A stretch of 64,000 nucleotides of DNA from DATAFF01 sp963744915 (GTDB taxonomy: Bacteria > Pseudomonadota > Alphaproteobacteria > Rhizobiales > Aestuariivirgaceae): the NCBI GenBank assembly GCA_963744915.1, contig CAVUUY010000022.1, forward strand, positions 25,201 to 89,200, read 5' to 3'. Positions 19,106-30,034 of this stretch are shown here, one piece after another. Every line of letters begins with the position of its first letter. The stretch's first letter is position 1. The notes under the pieces are model-generated. The model was not told the origin of the DNA and searched no databases. It saw only the letters and a program-made list of their open reading frames with translations. A program made the translations under genes and the position numbers.

Positions 19106-19867
19106 ATGGGAACGCTTGCAATCAACGATCTTCACGTAAAGCTTGCCGACGAGGACAAGGTCATTCTCGACGGGTTGTCGCTCACCGTAAGGCCGGGCGA
19201 GGTTCATGCCATCATGGGACCGAACGGCTCGGGCAAGTCGACGCTCTCCTATGTGCTGGCAGGGCGCGAGGGCTACGAGGTGACGGGCGGCGAAGTTACG
19301 CTCGACGGCGAGGATCTTCTCGCCATGGCGCCCGATGAGCGCGCCGCCAAGGGCGTGTTCCTGGCCTTTCAATATCCAATCGAGATCCCCGGCGTCGCCA
19401 CCATGCAGTTCCTCAAGGTGGCGCTCAATGCGCAGCGCAAGGCGCGGGGCGAGCCCGAGATGTCGACGCCGGACTTCATGCGGTTGATCCGCGAGCGCGC
19501 CCTCAGGCTCGGGATCTCGCCGGAGATGCTGAAACGACCGGTCAATGTCGGCTTCTCCGGGGGCGAGAAGAAGCGCGCCGAGATCCTGCAGATGGCGGTG
19601 CTCGAGCCCAGCCTCTGCATCATGGACGAGACCGATTCCGGCCTCGATATCGACGCCCTGCGGATCGTCGCCGACGGCGTCAATGGCTTGCGCAGCCCCG
19701 AGCGCGCGATGATCGTCATCACCCATTACCAGCGGCTGCTCGAATACATCATCCCCGACCGGGTGCACGTGCTGTCGAAAGGGCGGATCGTCAGATCCGG
19801 CGACAAGTCGCTGGCGCTCGAGCTCGAGGAGCACGGCTACGCCGATTACGGAAAGGACGCGGCGTGA
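19106..19867 (+). CDS. sufC: Fe-S assembly ATPase SufC
   Basis: 253 residues, an ABC-type ATPase that powers conformational changes of SufB/SufD. Walker A is GPNGSGKST, the signature FSGGEKKRAEI, Walker B LCIMDETDSGLDID, and the switch His lies in VITHYQR. SufC proteins typically have the TDSGLD variant seen here. The stop codon overlaps the sufD start (TGATG). Confidence 0.96.
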   Translation: MGTLAINDLHVKLADEDKVILDGLSLTVRPGEVHAIMGPNGSGKSTLSYVLAGREGYEVTGGEVTLDGEDLLAMAPDERAAKGVFLAFQYPIEIPGVATMQFLKVALNAQRKARGEPEMSTPDFMRLIRERALRLGISPEMLKRPVNVGFSGGEKKRAEILQMAVLEPSLCIMDETDSGLDIDALRIVADGVNGLRSPERAMIVITHYQRLLEYIIPDRVHVLSKGRIVRSGDKSLALELEEHGYADYGKDAA

Positions 19868-21162
19868 TGAACATGCCCATCCGCAGCACCACTGCCGAGC
19901 AGGCCTATCTCCAGGCCGGCCAGATCATGGCCGTCTCGCCGGTGCGGCGGGCGGCGTTCGAGCGGTTCATGGCGAGCGGCCTGCCGCATCGGCGGTTGGA
20001 GGATTGGCGTTGGACCGATCTGCGGCAGCTGCTGACGCGGCCGTTCCCGCCGGCGGCGCCGACATTGAGCGACCGAGCCGGCGTGCAGCAGCTGGTGGCC
20101 CGCTCGGCCTTCGAAGGGGTGGGGCGGGCACGGCTGGTGATCGCCGACGGCGTCTTCCGGCCGGAGCTGTCGGAACTGCCGCTTTCCGGCGCCATCACGG
20201 TCCGCTCCCTCGACGAGCCGGCGCCGATCGATGGCGATGACCCGCTGCTGCTGCTGAACACGGCCTTCTTCACCGGCGGCGTCCGGATCGAGGTCGCGGC
20301 GGGCGAGAACGTGACCTTGCCGGTCGAAGTCATAAGCGTGAACACCGGGATGAGGGCTGAGACATTTGCGCCACGCATTGAAGCTGTGATCGGCGACGGC
20401 GGCACGCTCACGCTCGTCGAGAGCCATCTCGGCGCATCAGGGAGCTATGTCGCCCTGCCGGTTACGGTGGTGCGCCTCGGTGCCGGGGCGCGGCTCGACC
20501 GCATCAAGATCCAGGAGGATGCGGCCGGCGCCTACCATCTCGCCAATGCCTATATCGATCTTGGCGCCGCTGCGACGCTGCGCGATTTCACCTTCTCGAT
20601 CGGTGCCGCGGTCACCCGCAATCAGGGCTTCATCACCTTTGCCGGCGAGGGCGGCGATGCGCGGGTGAGCGGCAGCTATCTGCTGCATGACCGCCAGCAT
20701 TGCGATACCAGGCTCGTCGTCGACCACAAGGTGCCGCGCTGCACCAGCCGCGAGATCTTCAAATGCGTGATCGACGAGGAGGCGCGCGGCATCTTCCAGG
20801 GCAAGGTGATCGTGCGGCCGCATGCGCAGAAGACCGACGGCAAGCAGTCGAGCCACGCGCTGCTGCTGAGCCCGGCCGCCGAGTTCGATGCCAAGCCGGA
20901 GCTCGAAATCTTCGCCGACGACGTGGTGTGCGGCCATGGCGCGACGGCCGGGGATCTCGAGGAGGACCACGTGTTCTACCTGCGGTCCCGCGGCATTCCG
21001 GAGGCGCGCGCCAGGAGCATGCTGATCACCGCCTTCGTCGCCGACGCCTTCGAGGATGTGGCCGACGAACGCCTCCGGGCGGGCCTCGCCGCACGCTCCG
21101 AAGGCTGGCTCGACCGGCGGCGCGGGACCGGGCAACCGGCAGGGAAGGGCGGCAATGGCTGA
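19867..21162 (+). CDS. sufD: Fe-S assembly protein SufD
   Basis: 431 residues from the ATG at 19867; an in-frame GTG directly before it (19864) is an alternative. The N-terminal part is variable (LPHRRLEDWRWTDLR is the usual motif before the beta-helix). The C-terminal beta-helix shares KVPRCTSREIFKCVIDEEAR, GIFQGKVIVRPHAQKTDGKQ and DDVVCGHGATAGDLEEDHVFYLRSRG with other SufD proteins; the conserved His is in CGHGAT. Translation is coupled to sufC at the front and overlaps sufS by 8 bases at the end. Confidence 0.94.
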   Translation: MNMPIRSTTAEQAYLQAGQIMAVSPVRRAAFERFMASGLPHRRLEDWRWTDLRQLLTRPFPPAAPTLSDRAGVQQLVARSAFEGVGRARLVIADGVFRPELSELPLSGAITVRSLDEPAPIDGDDPLLLLNTAFFTGGVRIEVAAGENVTLPVEVISVNTGMRAETFAPRIEAVIGDGGTLTLVESHLGASGSYVALPVTVVRLGAGARLDRIKIQEDAAGAYHLANAYIDLGAAATLRDFTFSIGAAVTRNQGFITFAGEGGDARVSGSYLLHDRQHCDTRLVVDHKVPRCTSREIFKCVIDEEARGIFQGKVIVRPHAQKTDGKQSSHALLLSPAAEFDAKPELEIFADDVVCGHGATAGDLEEDHVFYLRSRGIPEARARSMLITAFVADAFEDVADERLRAGLAARSEGWLDRRRGTGQPAGKGGNG

Positions 21163-22393
21163 CGGATCGGCGCAGGCCTATGATGTCGAGGCGATTCGCG
21201 CCGACTTCCCGATTCTGAAGCGGGAGGTCTATGGCAAGCCCCTGACCTATCTCGACAATGCCGCCTCGGCGCAGAAGCCAAAGGCGGTGATCGAGGCGGT
21301 CGGCAAGGCCTATGAGATGGAATATGCCAATGTCCATCGCGGCCTGCATTTCCTGTCCAACCTGGCGACGGCGAATTACGAGAAGGCGCGGGAGACGGTC
21401 CGCCGCTTTCTCAATGCCCCCTCGGCCAGCCAGATCATCTTCACCCGCAATGCGACCGAGGCGATCAATCTGGTGGCGCAAAGCTTCGGCGGGCTGGTGA
21501 TCGGGGAGGGTGACGAGATCGTCCTGTCGATCCTCGAGCATCACTCCAACATCGTGCCCTGGCATTTCCACCGCGAGCGCCGCGGTGCGGTGATCCGCTG
21601 GAGCCCGGTCGACGACGACGGCAATTTCCTTATCGAGGCCTTCGAGGCGCTGCTCGGCCCGCGCACCCGGATGGTCGCCATCACCCACATGTCGAACGCG
21701 CTCGGCACCATCCTGCCGATCAAGGAGATCGTCCGGCTCTGCCGCTCCCGCGGCATCCCGATTCTGGTCGATGGCAGCCAGGCAGCGGTGCATATGGGCA
21801 TCGACGTCCAGGACATCGATCCCGATTTCTATGTCTTCACCGGCCATAAGACCTATGGACCGACGGGAATCGGGGTCCTTTACGCCAAGGCGGAGCATCT
21901 CGAGCGGATGCCGCCCTATCAGGGCGGCGGCGAGATGATCAGCGAGGTGTTCCTCGACGGCATCACCTATGCCGAGCCGCCGCACCGGTTCGAGGCGGGC
22001 ACGCCGGCGATCGTCCAGGCGATCGGCCTCGGCGTCGCCCTCGACTACATGATGACGGTCGGGCGCGACCGGATTGCAGCGCATGAGGCGGGGCTCCTCG
22101 ACCATGCGCTGCGGCGGTTGTCGGCGATCAACAATCTTCGCATCATCGGCCAGGCGCGCCACCGCGGCGCCATCATCTCCTTCAACATGAACGGCGCCCA
22201 TGCGCATGACATCGCGACGGTGATCGACCGCGCCGGGGTGGCGGTCAGGGCCGGCACCCATTGCACCATGCCGCTGCTCGCCCGGTTCGGCACCACCGCC
22301 ACCTGCCGGGCCTCTTTTGCCATGTACAACACCCATGAGGAGGTCGAGCGGCTCGGCGAAGCTCTTGAATTTGCTGGCCGACTGTTCATATGA
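21155..22393 (+). CDS. sufS: cysteine desulfurase SufS (class II)
   Basis: 412 residues from the ATG at 21155. The PLP Lys is in YVFTGHKTYGPTGIGVLYAK, and the catalytic Cys is in VAVRAGTHCTMPLL, the short-loop form typical of SufS/CsdA, which need a sulfur acceptor. LDNAASAQKPKAVIEAV and HRGLHFLSNLAT are class II markers. No sufE or sufU is in the window, so the acceptor must be encoded elsewhere. The gene overlaps sufD and its stop overlaps sufT (ATGA). Confidence 0.95.
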   Translation: MADGSAQAYDVEAIRADFPILKREVYGKPLTYLDNAASAQKPKAVIEAVGKAYEMEYANVHRGLHFLSNLATANYEKARETVRRFLNAPSASQIIFTRNATEAINLVAQSFGGLVIGEGDEIVLSILEHHSNIVPWHFHRERRGAVIRWSPVDDDGNFLIEAFEALLGPRTRMVAITHMSNALGTILPIKEIVRLCRSRGIPILVDGSQAAVHMGIDVQDIDPDFYVFTGHKTYGPTGIGVLYAKAEHLERMPPYQGGGEMISEVFLDGITYAEPPHRFEAGTPAIVQAIGLGVALDYMMTVGRDRIAAHEAGLLDHALRRLSAINNLRIIGQARHRGAIISFNMNGAHAHDIATVIDRAGVAVRAGTHCTMPLLARFGTTATCRASFAMYNTHEEVERLGEALEFAGRLFI

Positions 22394-22761
22394 GTGAAAT
22401 GACCGCGCTGCCGTCACATGAGGACCTGTCCGGCTCCGCCATTCCCAAGGAGGAGCTCGAGCGCCTGACCGAGGACATGGTCGCGGCGCTGAAGACGGTC
22501 TACGATCCCGAGATTCCGGTCGATATTTTCGAGCTCGGCCTGGTCTACAAGATCGACGTCGCCGATGATCGGGCGGTGACCATCGACATGACCCTGACCG
22601 CCCCCGGCTGTCCGGTGGCCGGCGATATGCCGGGCTGGGTGCAGGACGCGGTCAGCGCCGTTCCGGGGGTCAAGGACGTCAAAGTCAATCTGGTGTTCGA
22701 CCCGCCGTGGGACGCCAGCCGCATGTCGGATGAGGCGCGCGTCGCCCTCAATATGTGGTAG
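22390..22761 (+). CDS. sufT: SUF system protein SufT (MIP18/DUF59 family)
   Basis: 123 residues. The DUF59 core is complete: VYDPEIPVDIFELGLVYKI, then ITLTAPGCPVAG-equivalent MTLTAPGCPVAGDMP with the conserved Cys, and VNLVFDPPWDASRMSDEAR. SufT proteins help in maturation of Fe-S enzymes such as lipoyl synthase and aconitase. Its place after sufS, overlapping by four bases, supports the assignment. PaaD shares the fold, but the context excludes it. Confidence 0.92.
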   Translation: MSEMTALPSHEDLSGSAIPKEELERLTEDMVAALKTVYDPEIPVDIFELGLVYKIDVADDRAVTIDMTLTAPGCPVAGDMPGWVQDAVSAVPGVKDVKVNLVFDPPWDASRMSDEARVALNMW

Positions 22762-22785
22762 AGGGAGTCGAGGAGGACTGAAATC

Positions 22786-23166
22786 ATGGTGCAAGCCCGC
22801 CCCCGGCCCCAGGTGATGCGGCTCACGGACGCCGCCGCGGCACGGATCCGGGCCCTCATGGCGCGCTCGGGAAACCCGCAGTCTGCCTTGAGAATCGGCG
22901 TCAAGAAGGGTGGCTGCGCCGGCATGGAGTACACCATGGACTGGGCCGAGGAGCCGGAGCGGTTCGACGAAGTCATCGAAGACAAGGGCGCCCGCGTATT
23001 GATTGATTCGAAAGCCGTGATGTTCTTGCTCGGAACCGAGATGGATTACCAGGTTGACAAGCTGCGAGCGGGCTTCACTTTCAATAATCCGAACCAGACT
23101 AGTGCCTGCGGTTGCGGCGAGTTGGTTCAATTGGCGCCCGCTACATCGGAATCTGTGGAAGTTTGA
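22786..23166 (+). CDS. sufA: HesB/IscA-type Fe-S carrier SufA
   Basis: 126 residues. A-type carrier proteins accept clusters from SufBCD and pass them to apo-enzymes. The three ligand cysteines are present in KKGGCAGMEY and SACGCGE, at the normal spacing near the C-terminus. LTDAAAARIRALM and LRIGVKKGG match the family fold. It is the last gene of the suf operon, 24 bases after sufT. Confidence 0.93.
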   Translation: MVQARPRPQVMRLTDAAAARIRALMARSGNPQSALRIGVKKGGCAGMEYTMDWAEEPERFDEVIEDKGARVLIDSKAVMFLLGTEMDYQVDKLRAGFTFNNPNQTSACGCGELVQLAPATSESVEV

Positions 23167-23199
23167 TCAAATTCGCCCACATGCCGCAGGGTTGTGTCA

Positions 23200-23227
23200 T
23201 TGACACTTCATCTGTTCTGACTATTTT
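23200..23227 (+). promoter_or_regulatory. candidate sigma-70 promoter of rhlE
   Basis: TTGACA (23200-23205), a 16-base spacer and TATTTT (23222-23227) lie in the 174-base gap after sufA, leaving an untranslated leader of roughly 105 bases before the helicase. Long leaders are common for cold-responsive RNA helicase genes. The match is good at -35 and fair at -10. Confidence 0.4.
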
Positions 23228-23340
23228 GCATGAGGGGGACAGAAGTCTTGTGCCGCCTCTGGCGAGCAAAGTCGGGCGAATAAGATCAAGTCATAAAAAA
23301 GCAATGTGCCTTCCCATTTAAGGAAAGTTTGCGACACCGC

Positions 23341-24781
<1,441 letters not shown>

Positions 24782-24789
<8 letters not shown>

Positions 24790-25234
24790 CGATCAGGATA
24801 GGCGGTACGAGGCGGCTGCCATTCTCGAGCGGCCGGATCGTCATGACGCTGCGCCCGACATTCATCTGACGGGCGCTGCGCACCAGGGCCCGCAGCACCT
24901 GCGATGAATTGGCTGCCACCGTCATCGGCCAGAGCACATCGCCATGATCGCGGCTGGCACCTTCCGGCGGCTCGCCGGTGTGCACATGGGTGAGCGCCTC
25001 CTCGATGGTGAAGAGTGCCCAGCCAAAATAACCGACGGCGCGCGGCCCCTGCATCGCGATGAGCGCGTGGCCGCGCCGGATCTGACCGTCCAGCACCGGG
25101 ATGATGACGCTGGTGGGCATGTCGGAAAAGGGCTTGCGGTGGCAGAGATAATACGTCGCCAGACCGAGCGCGGGAAATCTCGGGGCGGCCTGCTTGATCT
25201 CGAGCTTTTCGCCCAAGTGCTGGACCACAGACAT
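24782..25234 (-). CDS. HlyC-like toxin-activating lysine acyltransferase family protein
   Basis: 150 residues with GAGGAA before the start. It follows the HlyC plan: His32 in YYLCHRKPF (HlyC His23 in SPLHR), about 11 residues later a VIIPVLDGQIRRGHALIAM strand-helix (HlyC VLPAIRANQYALL), VGYFGWALFT (HlyC AYCSWANLS), and GDVLW (HlyC GDRKW, with its catalytic Asp). The family transfers fatty acyl chains from ACP to lysines of RTX toxins. No RTX gene lies nearby and the protein stops shortly after the core, so its target is unknown. Motif order and spacing make the family likely; catalytic competence is inference. Confidence 0.62.
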
Positions 25235-25330
25235 TGCGGTTCCTCAAGGCTCGCAAGCGATGCGTGAAGAGCGATACAACACCTCGCGAGGTTGATCAAA
25301 CACCTGTCTGGCGCGTGCTGCTGCGGCGTA

Positions 25331-27106
25331 TCAGCGGTGGCGGCTGCGCGTGGCGGAGCGGCGCTGGCCGGCGATCGTCAGCAAGGCCGGGACGGCATCC
25401 TCGATCTCGTGGCAGACAATGGCGCCGCCGGCCGCAAGCTCGGCCGAAACGTCGACCGGCAGGCTGCTGTTTGAGCCGCTCGGCACCTGGTTCAACCGGC
25501 CGCCGATGAGCACCGGAAATCCATCCGGCAGGCAGGATTTGAGGGATTCATAATAATCGAGGGCGATGCCATTATAGGTCGAGAGCAGCACCGCCTCGGC
25601 CCCGTTGGCGACCGCCGCCCGGGCCAACGTCTCGGGGTCGATGGAGACGCCGCCATCGACGATATCGGCGCCGAGCTGCCGCAACACGTGCTCGAGCGCC
25701 ATCTTGCCATGCTCGTGAACGTCGCTCGTTGCCACGATGACGCGCGGCTTGAGGCCGCCGATACGCTGGCGAAGCTCGCTCGTGACCCGGTCGAGGTGAC
25801 GCTCGGCAAGGGCGTCGAGCTCCTCGACGAAGGGGGCACGAACGGCCGGCCGCCGCCCTCGCGGTGCGGCCCTGTCGGCCTGACCGGCTCCCCAGAGCTC
25901 CTCGATGCGCTTGGGACCGAGCCGCTTCAGCGCCAGCAGCATCTCGACCGCCTCGCCGGTGTCGACGCCCGCCTGCGCCAACCCCTGCATGACATTGTCG
26001 CGAAAGCGCCGGCCATTGGCCGAGATCTCTTCCGCAACCACCGCCGCCTTTTCGATGTCGACGAGCTTCGACCAGGCCGGGGCCGACTGCGCCAGCCGGC
26101 CGGCAAAGAGCTGGACGTCGATGATCTCCTCGATCTCGGGGATCCGGCTGTTCTCGGTGACGGGCACGGCATTGACCGCATGGCCGGACGGTCTGGCCGT
26201 TTGGCCCACCACGTCGACCAGCAGGTAGTTGGCGAGGCTGGCGTAATTGGCTCCCGTCTCGCCGCGATAGCTGACGGTGTTGCCGTAGATCATGGTGCCC
26301 GGGGTGGGATTGACCGCGCTCAGCGCCAGATGGAAGGCGAGACGCCGCTCTGGATCGGAGAAATGATGGCCCCAGCAATGGGACAGCCTGGCGCCGAGCA
26401 GCGTCTCGATGACCGCCCTTTCGATCAGCACGAAGCCGAGCACGGAAGCGAGGTCGGTGAACAGGCCGGCGAAGCCGTCGTCGAGATTGGAATGGACGAG
26501 GACCTCCTCCTCCTGTGCCGCCAGCAAGGCGAGCGCCGTGACGGTCGCGGTGGTGGTCGCGACATCGTCGTCCCAGTTGGGAAGCCTGAAGGTGAAATAC
26601 TGGCCGAGATTGCCGACCGCGGTGGCGCCGGCGGCGAGCGCCGCACAGGTGTTCTCGACCGCCGCCGGGAAGCCCATGATGAAGTCGCCGAAATGCGGCG
26701 CGACCGGCGCCACCTCGGTGAGGCGGACGAAGTCCTCTGGCCGGCTCAGCAGGATCCCGGTTCCCTTGACGGCGGCCTGCCGCTGCCCGGGGGGCAGGCC
26801 CATGGCCCAGTCGAGGCTGATGCCGTAGCGGTCGATCCGGACCCCTTTGCGGTGGCAGGCCTCATAGATCTCGCCCCAGGCGCGCCGCGATTTCTCGATG
26901 TCGCGGAAGCCGATCTGGGCATGCAGCATGATGCGCCCGGCGGCGCTTTCGCGGCGCTTGAAGGCGGCCTCGCTCGCGACGCCATTCTCCTTCAGGAATG
27001 GTCCGGGCGTGACCCGGTGGATTCTCGCCAGCTCCCGCCCCCGCGCCTGCAGCGCGGCGGTGGCGGGCAGGTGATCCTCGGGGAAGATGTCCTTGCGGGT
27101 CAGCAT
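25331..27106 (-). CDS. cobalamin-dependent mutase-like protein (barrel plus B12-binding domain)
   Basis: 591 residues. Residues 60-400 resemble the TIM barrel of glutamate mutase subunit E and related adenosylcobalamin enzymes: KGTGILLSRPEDFVRL, PAAVENTCAALAAGATAVGNLGQYF and GNTVSYRGETGANYASLANYL. Residues 453-585 are a B12-binding Rossmann domain: VIVATSDVHEHGK carries the D-x-H-x-x-G motif (D462, H464, G467; His is the lower cobalt ligand), then VDGGVSIDPE and LIGGRLNQVPSG. Glutamate mutase has these on two chains; here they are fused, as in methylmalonyl-CoA mutase. Substrate unknown. The aquaporin gene lies 18 bases upstream in the same direction, suggesting one transcript. Confidence 0.72.
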   Translation of the reverse strand: MLTRKDIFPEDHLPATAALQARGRELARIHRVTPGPFLKENGVASEAAFKRRESAAGRIMLHAQIGFRDIEKSRRAWGEIYEACHRKGVRIDRYGISLDWAMGLPPGQRQAAVKGTGILLSRPEDFVRLTEVAPVAPHFGDFIMGFPAAVENTCAALAAGATAVGNLGQYFTFRLPNWDDDVATTTATVTALALLAAQEEEVLVHSNLDDGFAGLFTDLASVLGFVLIERAVIETLLGARLSHCWGHHFSDPERRLAFHLALSAVNPTPGTMIYGNTVSYRGETGANYASLANYLLVDVVGQTARPSGHAVNAVPVTENSRIPEIEEIIDVQLFAGRLAQSAPAWSKLVDIEKAAVVAEEISANGRRFRDNVMQGLAQAGVDTGEAVEMLLALKRLGPKRIEELWGAGQADRAAPRGRRPAVRAPFVEELDALAERHLDRVTSELRQRIGGLKPRVIVATSDVHEHGKMALEHVLRQLGADIVDGGVSIDPETLARAAVANGAEAVLLSTYNGIALDYYESLKSCLPDGFPVLIGGRLNQVPSGSNSSLPVDVSAELAAGGAIVCHEIEDAVPALLTIAGQRRSATRSRHR

Positions 27107-27124
27107 TCCCCGAGGATGCCGGGA

Positions 27125-27820
27125 TCAAACCTGTTCGCCAAGGGATTTGTGGACAGTGCCGCCGAGCAGGCCGCCGATTATGGGCGCCACCCAGAACAGC
27201 CACAGCTGGGCCAGCGGCCAGCCTTCATGGGCAAACAGCACGGTGGCGGTCGAACGGGCGGGATTGAGGGAGGTGTTGTCGATCGGGATCGACATGATGT
27301 GCAGCATCGTCAGCGTGAGGCCGATGGCCACAGGCGCCATGTTGCCGGCGCCCTTGGGCTCGGTCGCCCGGCAGATGACGAAGATGAAGATCGCCGTCAG
27401 GACAACCTCCGAGAGAAGGGCGGACATCAGCGAGAAACCGCCGGGCGAATGCAGGCCATAGCCATTGGAGGCGAAGGCGCCGGCGGCAAAGTCGGGCTTT
27501 CCGGCAAGGACCAGGGAGAAGAACGCCCCGGCCAGCAGGCCGCCAACGACCTGCGCCGCTACGTAAGGCCCGATATCCCGCGCCGCGAAGCGGCCTGCGG
27601 CAAAAAGGCCGAAGGTGACCGCGGGGTTGAAATGGCCGCCGGAGATCGGGCCGACCGCATAGGCCATGACCATCACGGCGAGGCCGACCGCGAAGGCCAC
27701 GCCGAGAATTCCCGAGCCGCCGCCAAGCGCCCCGAAGGAAACCAGCGCCGCCCCCAGCACCGCGGCGACCAAGGTGAAAGTGCCGATGAGCTCGGCGACA
27801 AGCTTGTTGGTGTTCGTCAT
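27125..27820 (-). CDS. aqpZ: aquaporin (MIP family), AqpZ-like
   Basis: 231 residues with six hydrophobic helices. The two pore half-helices carry SGGHFNPAVT and NTSLNPARS, both with the NPA motif. FNPAVT followed by a short loop, and the His/Arg selectivity positions implied by SLNPARST, point to a water channel rather than a glycerol facilitator. It sits in the inner membrane. Divergent from parE with a 150-base gap; it may be transcribed with the cobalamin protein downstream. Confidence 0.9.
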   Translation of the reverse strand: MTNTNKLVAELIGTFTLVAAVLGAALVSFGALGGGSGILGVAFAVGLAVMVMAYAVGPISGGHFNPAVTFGLFAAGRFAARDIGPYVAAQVVGGLLAGAFFSLVLAGKPDFAAGAFASNGYGLHSPGGFSLMSALLSEVVLTAIFIFVICRATEPKGAGNMAPVAIGLTLTMLHIMSIPIDNTSLNPARSTATVLFAHEGWPLAQLWLFWVAPIIGGLLGGTVHKSLGEQV

Positions 27821-27970
27821 GAAAATCCCTCTCCCTCGAATCGCTCAGGCCATGATCTTACCTCAAATTGTGGCACAAAAACCCGGCCGGCATTCGCTTG
27901 CGCTGTGGGTGCGGTGCATAATGGCTGAGCGATTCGGCTATGGGACTCCGCGGGGGTAGAACGAGGTAGA

Positions 27971-29962
27971 ATGGCGAAAATCAGGCAAAGGACGGCCATG
28001 GCCGAACAGTCCGGCGGCCCCGAGGAAGCCTACACGGCGTCTTCGATCGAGGTGCTCGAGGGGCTCGAGCCGGTGCGCCGCCGGCCCGGCATGTATATCG
28101 GCGGGACCGACGAGAAGGCGTTGCACCACCTCTTCGCCGAGGTGATGGACAACGCCATGGACGAGGCGGTCGAGGGCCACGCCAGCTGGATCGAGGTGGA
28201 GTATGACGCCGAGGGTTATCTCTCGGTCAACGACAACGGGCGCGGCATTCCGGTCGACCCGCATCCCAAATACAAAACCAAATCGGCGCTCGAGATCATC
28301 ATGACGATGTTGCACTCGGGCGGCAAGTTCAACTCCAAGGTGTACGAGACCTCCGGCGGGCTCCACGGGGTCGGCGTGTCGGTGGTCAATGCCCTGTCGA
28401 GCCACCTCGAGGTCGAAGTGGCGCGCGGGCAGGTGCTCTTCCGCCAGTCGTTCCGCCGCGGCCGCCCCGACGGCCCGCTCGTTACCGTGGGCAAGGTGCA
28501 CAACCGGCGCGGCACGCGGGTGCGCTTCCATCCCGACGAGCAGATCTTCGGCAAGGGTGCGAAATTCTCGCCGCGGCGCCTGTTCAAGATGGCCCGCTCG
28601 AAAGCCTATCTGTTCGGCGGCGTCGAGATCCGCTGGAACTGCGCCCCGGAGCATCTCGGCAGTGGTGACGACACCCCGGCCAAGGCGGTGCTGCGGTTTC
28701 CCGGCGGCTTGCGCGACTTCCTCGAGGAGGCGATCGCCGGCAAGCCGCGGGTCGCCGAGGATGTGTTCGCCGGCAAGGTGCAGAAGCCCGGCAGCCACGG
28801 CTCGGTGGAATGGGCCGTCGCCTGGTTCGGCGGCGGCGACGGGTTCATCAATTCCTACTGCAACACCGTGCCCACTCCCGAGGGCGGAACGCATGAGCAG
28901 GGGCTGCGGTCGGCCTTGTCGCGGTCGCTGCGCTCCTACGCCGAGCTCAAGAACAACAAGCGGGCAGGCGGGGTCACGGCCGACGACATCATGACATCAG
29001 CGGGGGTGATGCTGTCGATCTTCATCCGCGAGCCCGAGTTCCAGGGCCAGACCAAGGAGAAGCTGTCGACGGCGGAGGCGGCGCGCATGGTCGAGGCGGC
29101 GGTGCGCGATCACTTCGACCATTGGCTCACCGGCCATCCGGCCCAGGCCGACCGCCTCCTCGAATGGTTCATCGAACGGGCCGAGGAGCGCATCAGGCGC
29201 CGGCAGGAGAAGGAGGTCGGCCGCAAGACGGCGGTGCGCAAGCTCAGGCTGCCTGGCAAGCTTGCCGATTGTTCGTCGTCGGCGGCACAAGGGTCGGAGA
29301 TCTTCATCGTGGAGGGCGACTCGGCGGGCGGCTCGGCCAAGCAGGCGCGCAACCGCATCACCCAGGCGGTGCTGCCGCTCAGGGGCAAGATCCTCAACGT
29401 GGCGAGCGCCGGCAAGGGCAAGCTCGCGCAGAACCAGCAACTCCAGGATCTCGCTCAGGCGCTTGGCTGCGGCACCGGCTCGTCCTATCGCGAGGGTGAG
29501 CTGCGCTACGAGAAGGTCGTCATCATGACCGATGCCGATGTCGACGGCGCCCATATAGCGAGCCTTCTCATCACCTTCTTCCATCGCGAAATGCCGAAGC
29601 TCGTCGACCAGGGCCATCTGTTCCTGGCGGTGCCGCCGCTTTATCGGCTGTCGCATGGCGGCAAGAGCGCTTATGCGCGCAACGACGCCCATAAGGAGGA
29701 GCTGCTGCGGAAGGAGTTTTCGGGTCGCGGCAAGGTCGAGATCAGCCGCTTCAAGGGTCTGGGCGAGATGCTGCCGAGCCAGCTCAAGGAGACGACCATG
29801 GACCCGGCCAAGCGGACGCTGCTCAGGGTCGAGCTCAAGGATGATGAGCGGGTGACCACCGCCGACGCGATCGAGCGGCTGATGGGCACCAAGCCCGAAT
29901 CGCGCTTCGCCTTCATCAGCGAGCGGGCGCAGTTCGTGGACGAGGACGAGCTGGATATCTGA
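27971..29962 (+). CDS. parE: DNA topoisomerase IV subunit B
   Basis: 663 residues. ParE with ParC unlinks daughter chromosomes using ATP. The GHKL ATPase domain shows VMDNAMDEAVEGH, VNDNGRGIPVDPH and TSGGLHGVGVSVVNALS. The TOPRIM domain shows IVEGDSAGGSAKQARN, PLRGKILNV and MTDADVDGAHI; the C-terminus has FKGLGEMLPSQLKETTMDP. The shorter length compared with GyrB (no insert after TOPRIM) and the sequence after SAGGSAKQ identify ParE. ATG at 27971 is used; another lies at 27998. Confidence 0.95.
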   Translation: MAKIRQRTAMAEQSGGPEEAYTASSIEVLEGLEPVRRRPGMYIGGTDEKALHHLFAEVMDNAMDEAVEGHASWIEVEYDAEGYLSVNDNGRGIPVDPHPKYKTKSALEIIMTMLHSGGKFNSKVYETSGGLHGVGVSVVNALSSHLEVEVARGQVLFRQSFRRGRPDGPLVTVGKVHNRRGTRVRFHPDEQIFGKGAKFSPRRLFKMARSKAYLFGGVEIRWNCAPEHLGSGDDTPAKAVLRFPGGLRDFLEEAIAGKPRVAEDVFAGKVQKPGSHGSVEWAVAWFGGGDGFINSYCNTVPTPEGGTHEQGLRSALSRSLRSYAELKNNKRAGGVTADDIMTSAGVMLSIFIREPEFQGQTKEKLSTAEAARMVEAAVRDHFDHWLTGHPAQADRLLEWFIERAEERIRRRQEKEVGRKTAVRKLRLPGKLADCSSSAAQGSEIFIVEGDSAGGSAKQARNRITQAVLPLRGKILNVASAGKGKLAQNQQLQDLAQALGCGTGSSYREGELRYEKVVIMTDADVDGAHIASLLITFFHREMPKLVDQGHLFLAVPPLYRLSHGGKSAYARNDAHKEELLRKEFSGRGKVEISRFKGLGEMLPSQLKETTMDPAKRTLLRVELKDDERVTTADAIERLMGTKPESRFAFISERAQFVDEDELDI

Positions 29963-30034
29963 CCCCTGCAAAAGCGGGAGGGCTGCAACAGAGGTGGCTT
30001 GAACCGCTCGCTCCGTCGTGCAAACTCGGTGACG

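Noticed and set aside
25688..27928. Open frame of 746 codons on the plus strand
   Set aside because: It lies antisense to the cobalamin protein and the aquaporin, is rich in His/Arg/Asp/Gly as expected for a mirror of a GC-rich gene, and lacks any domain.
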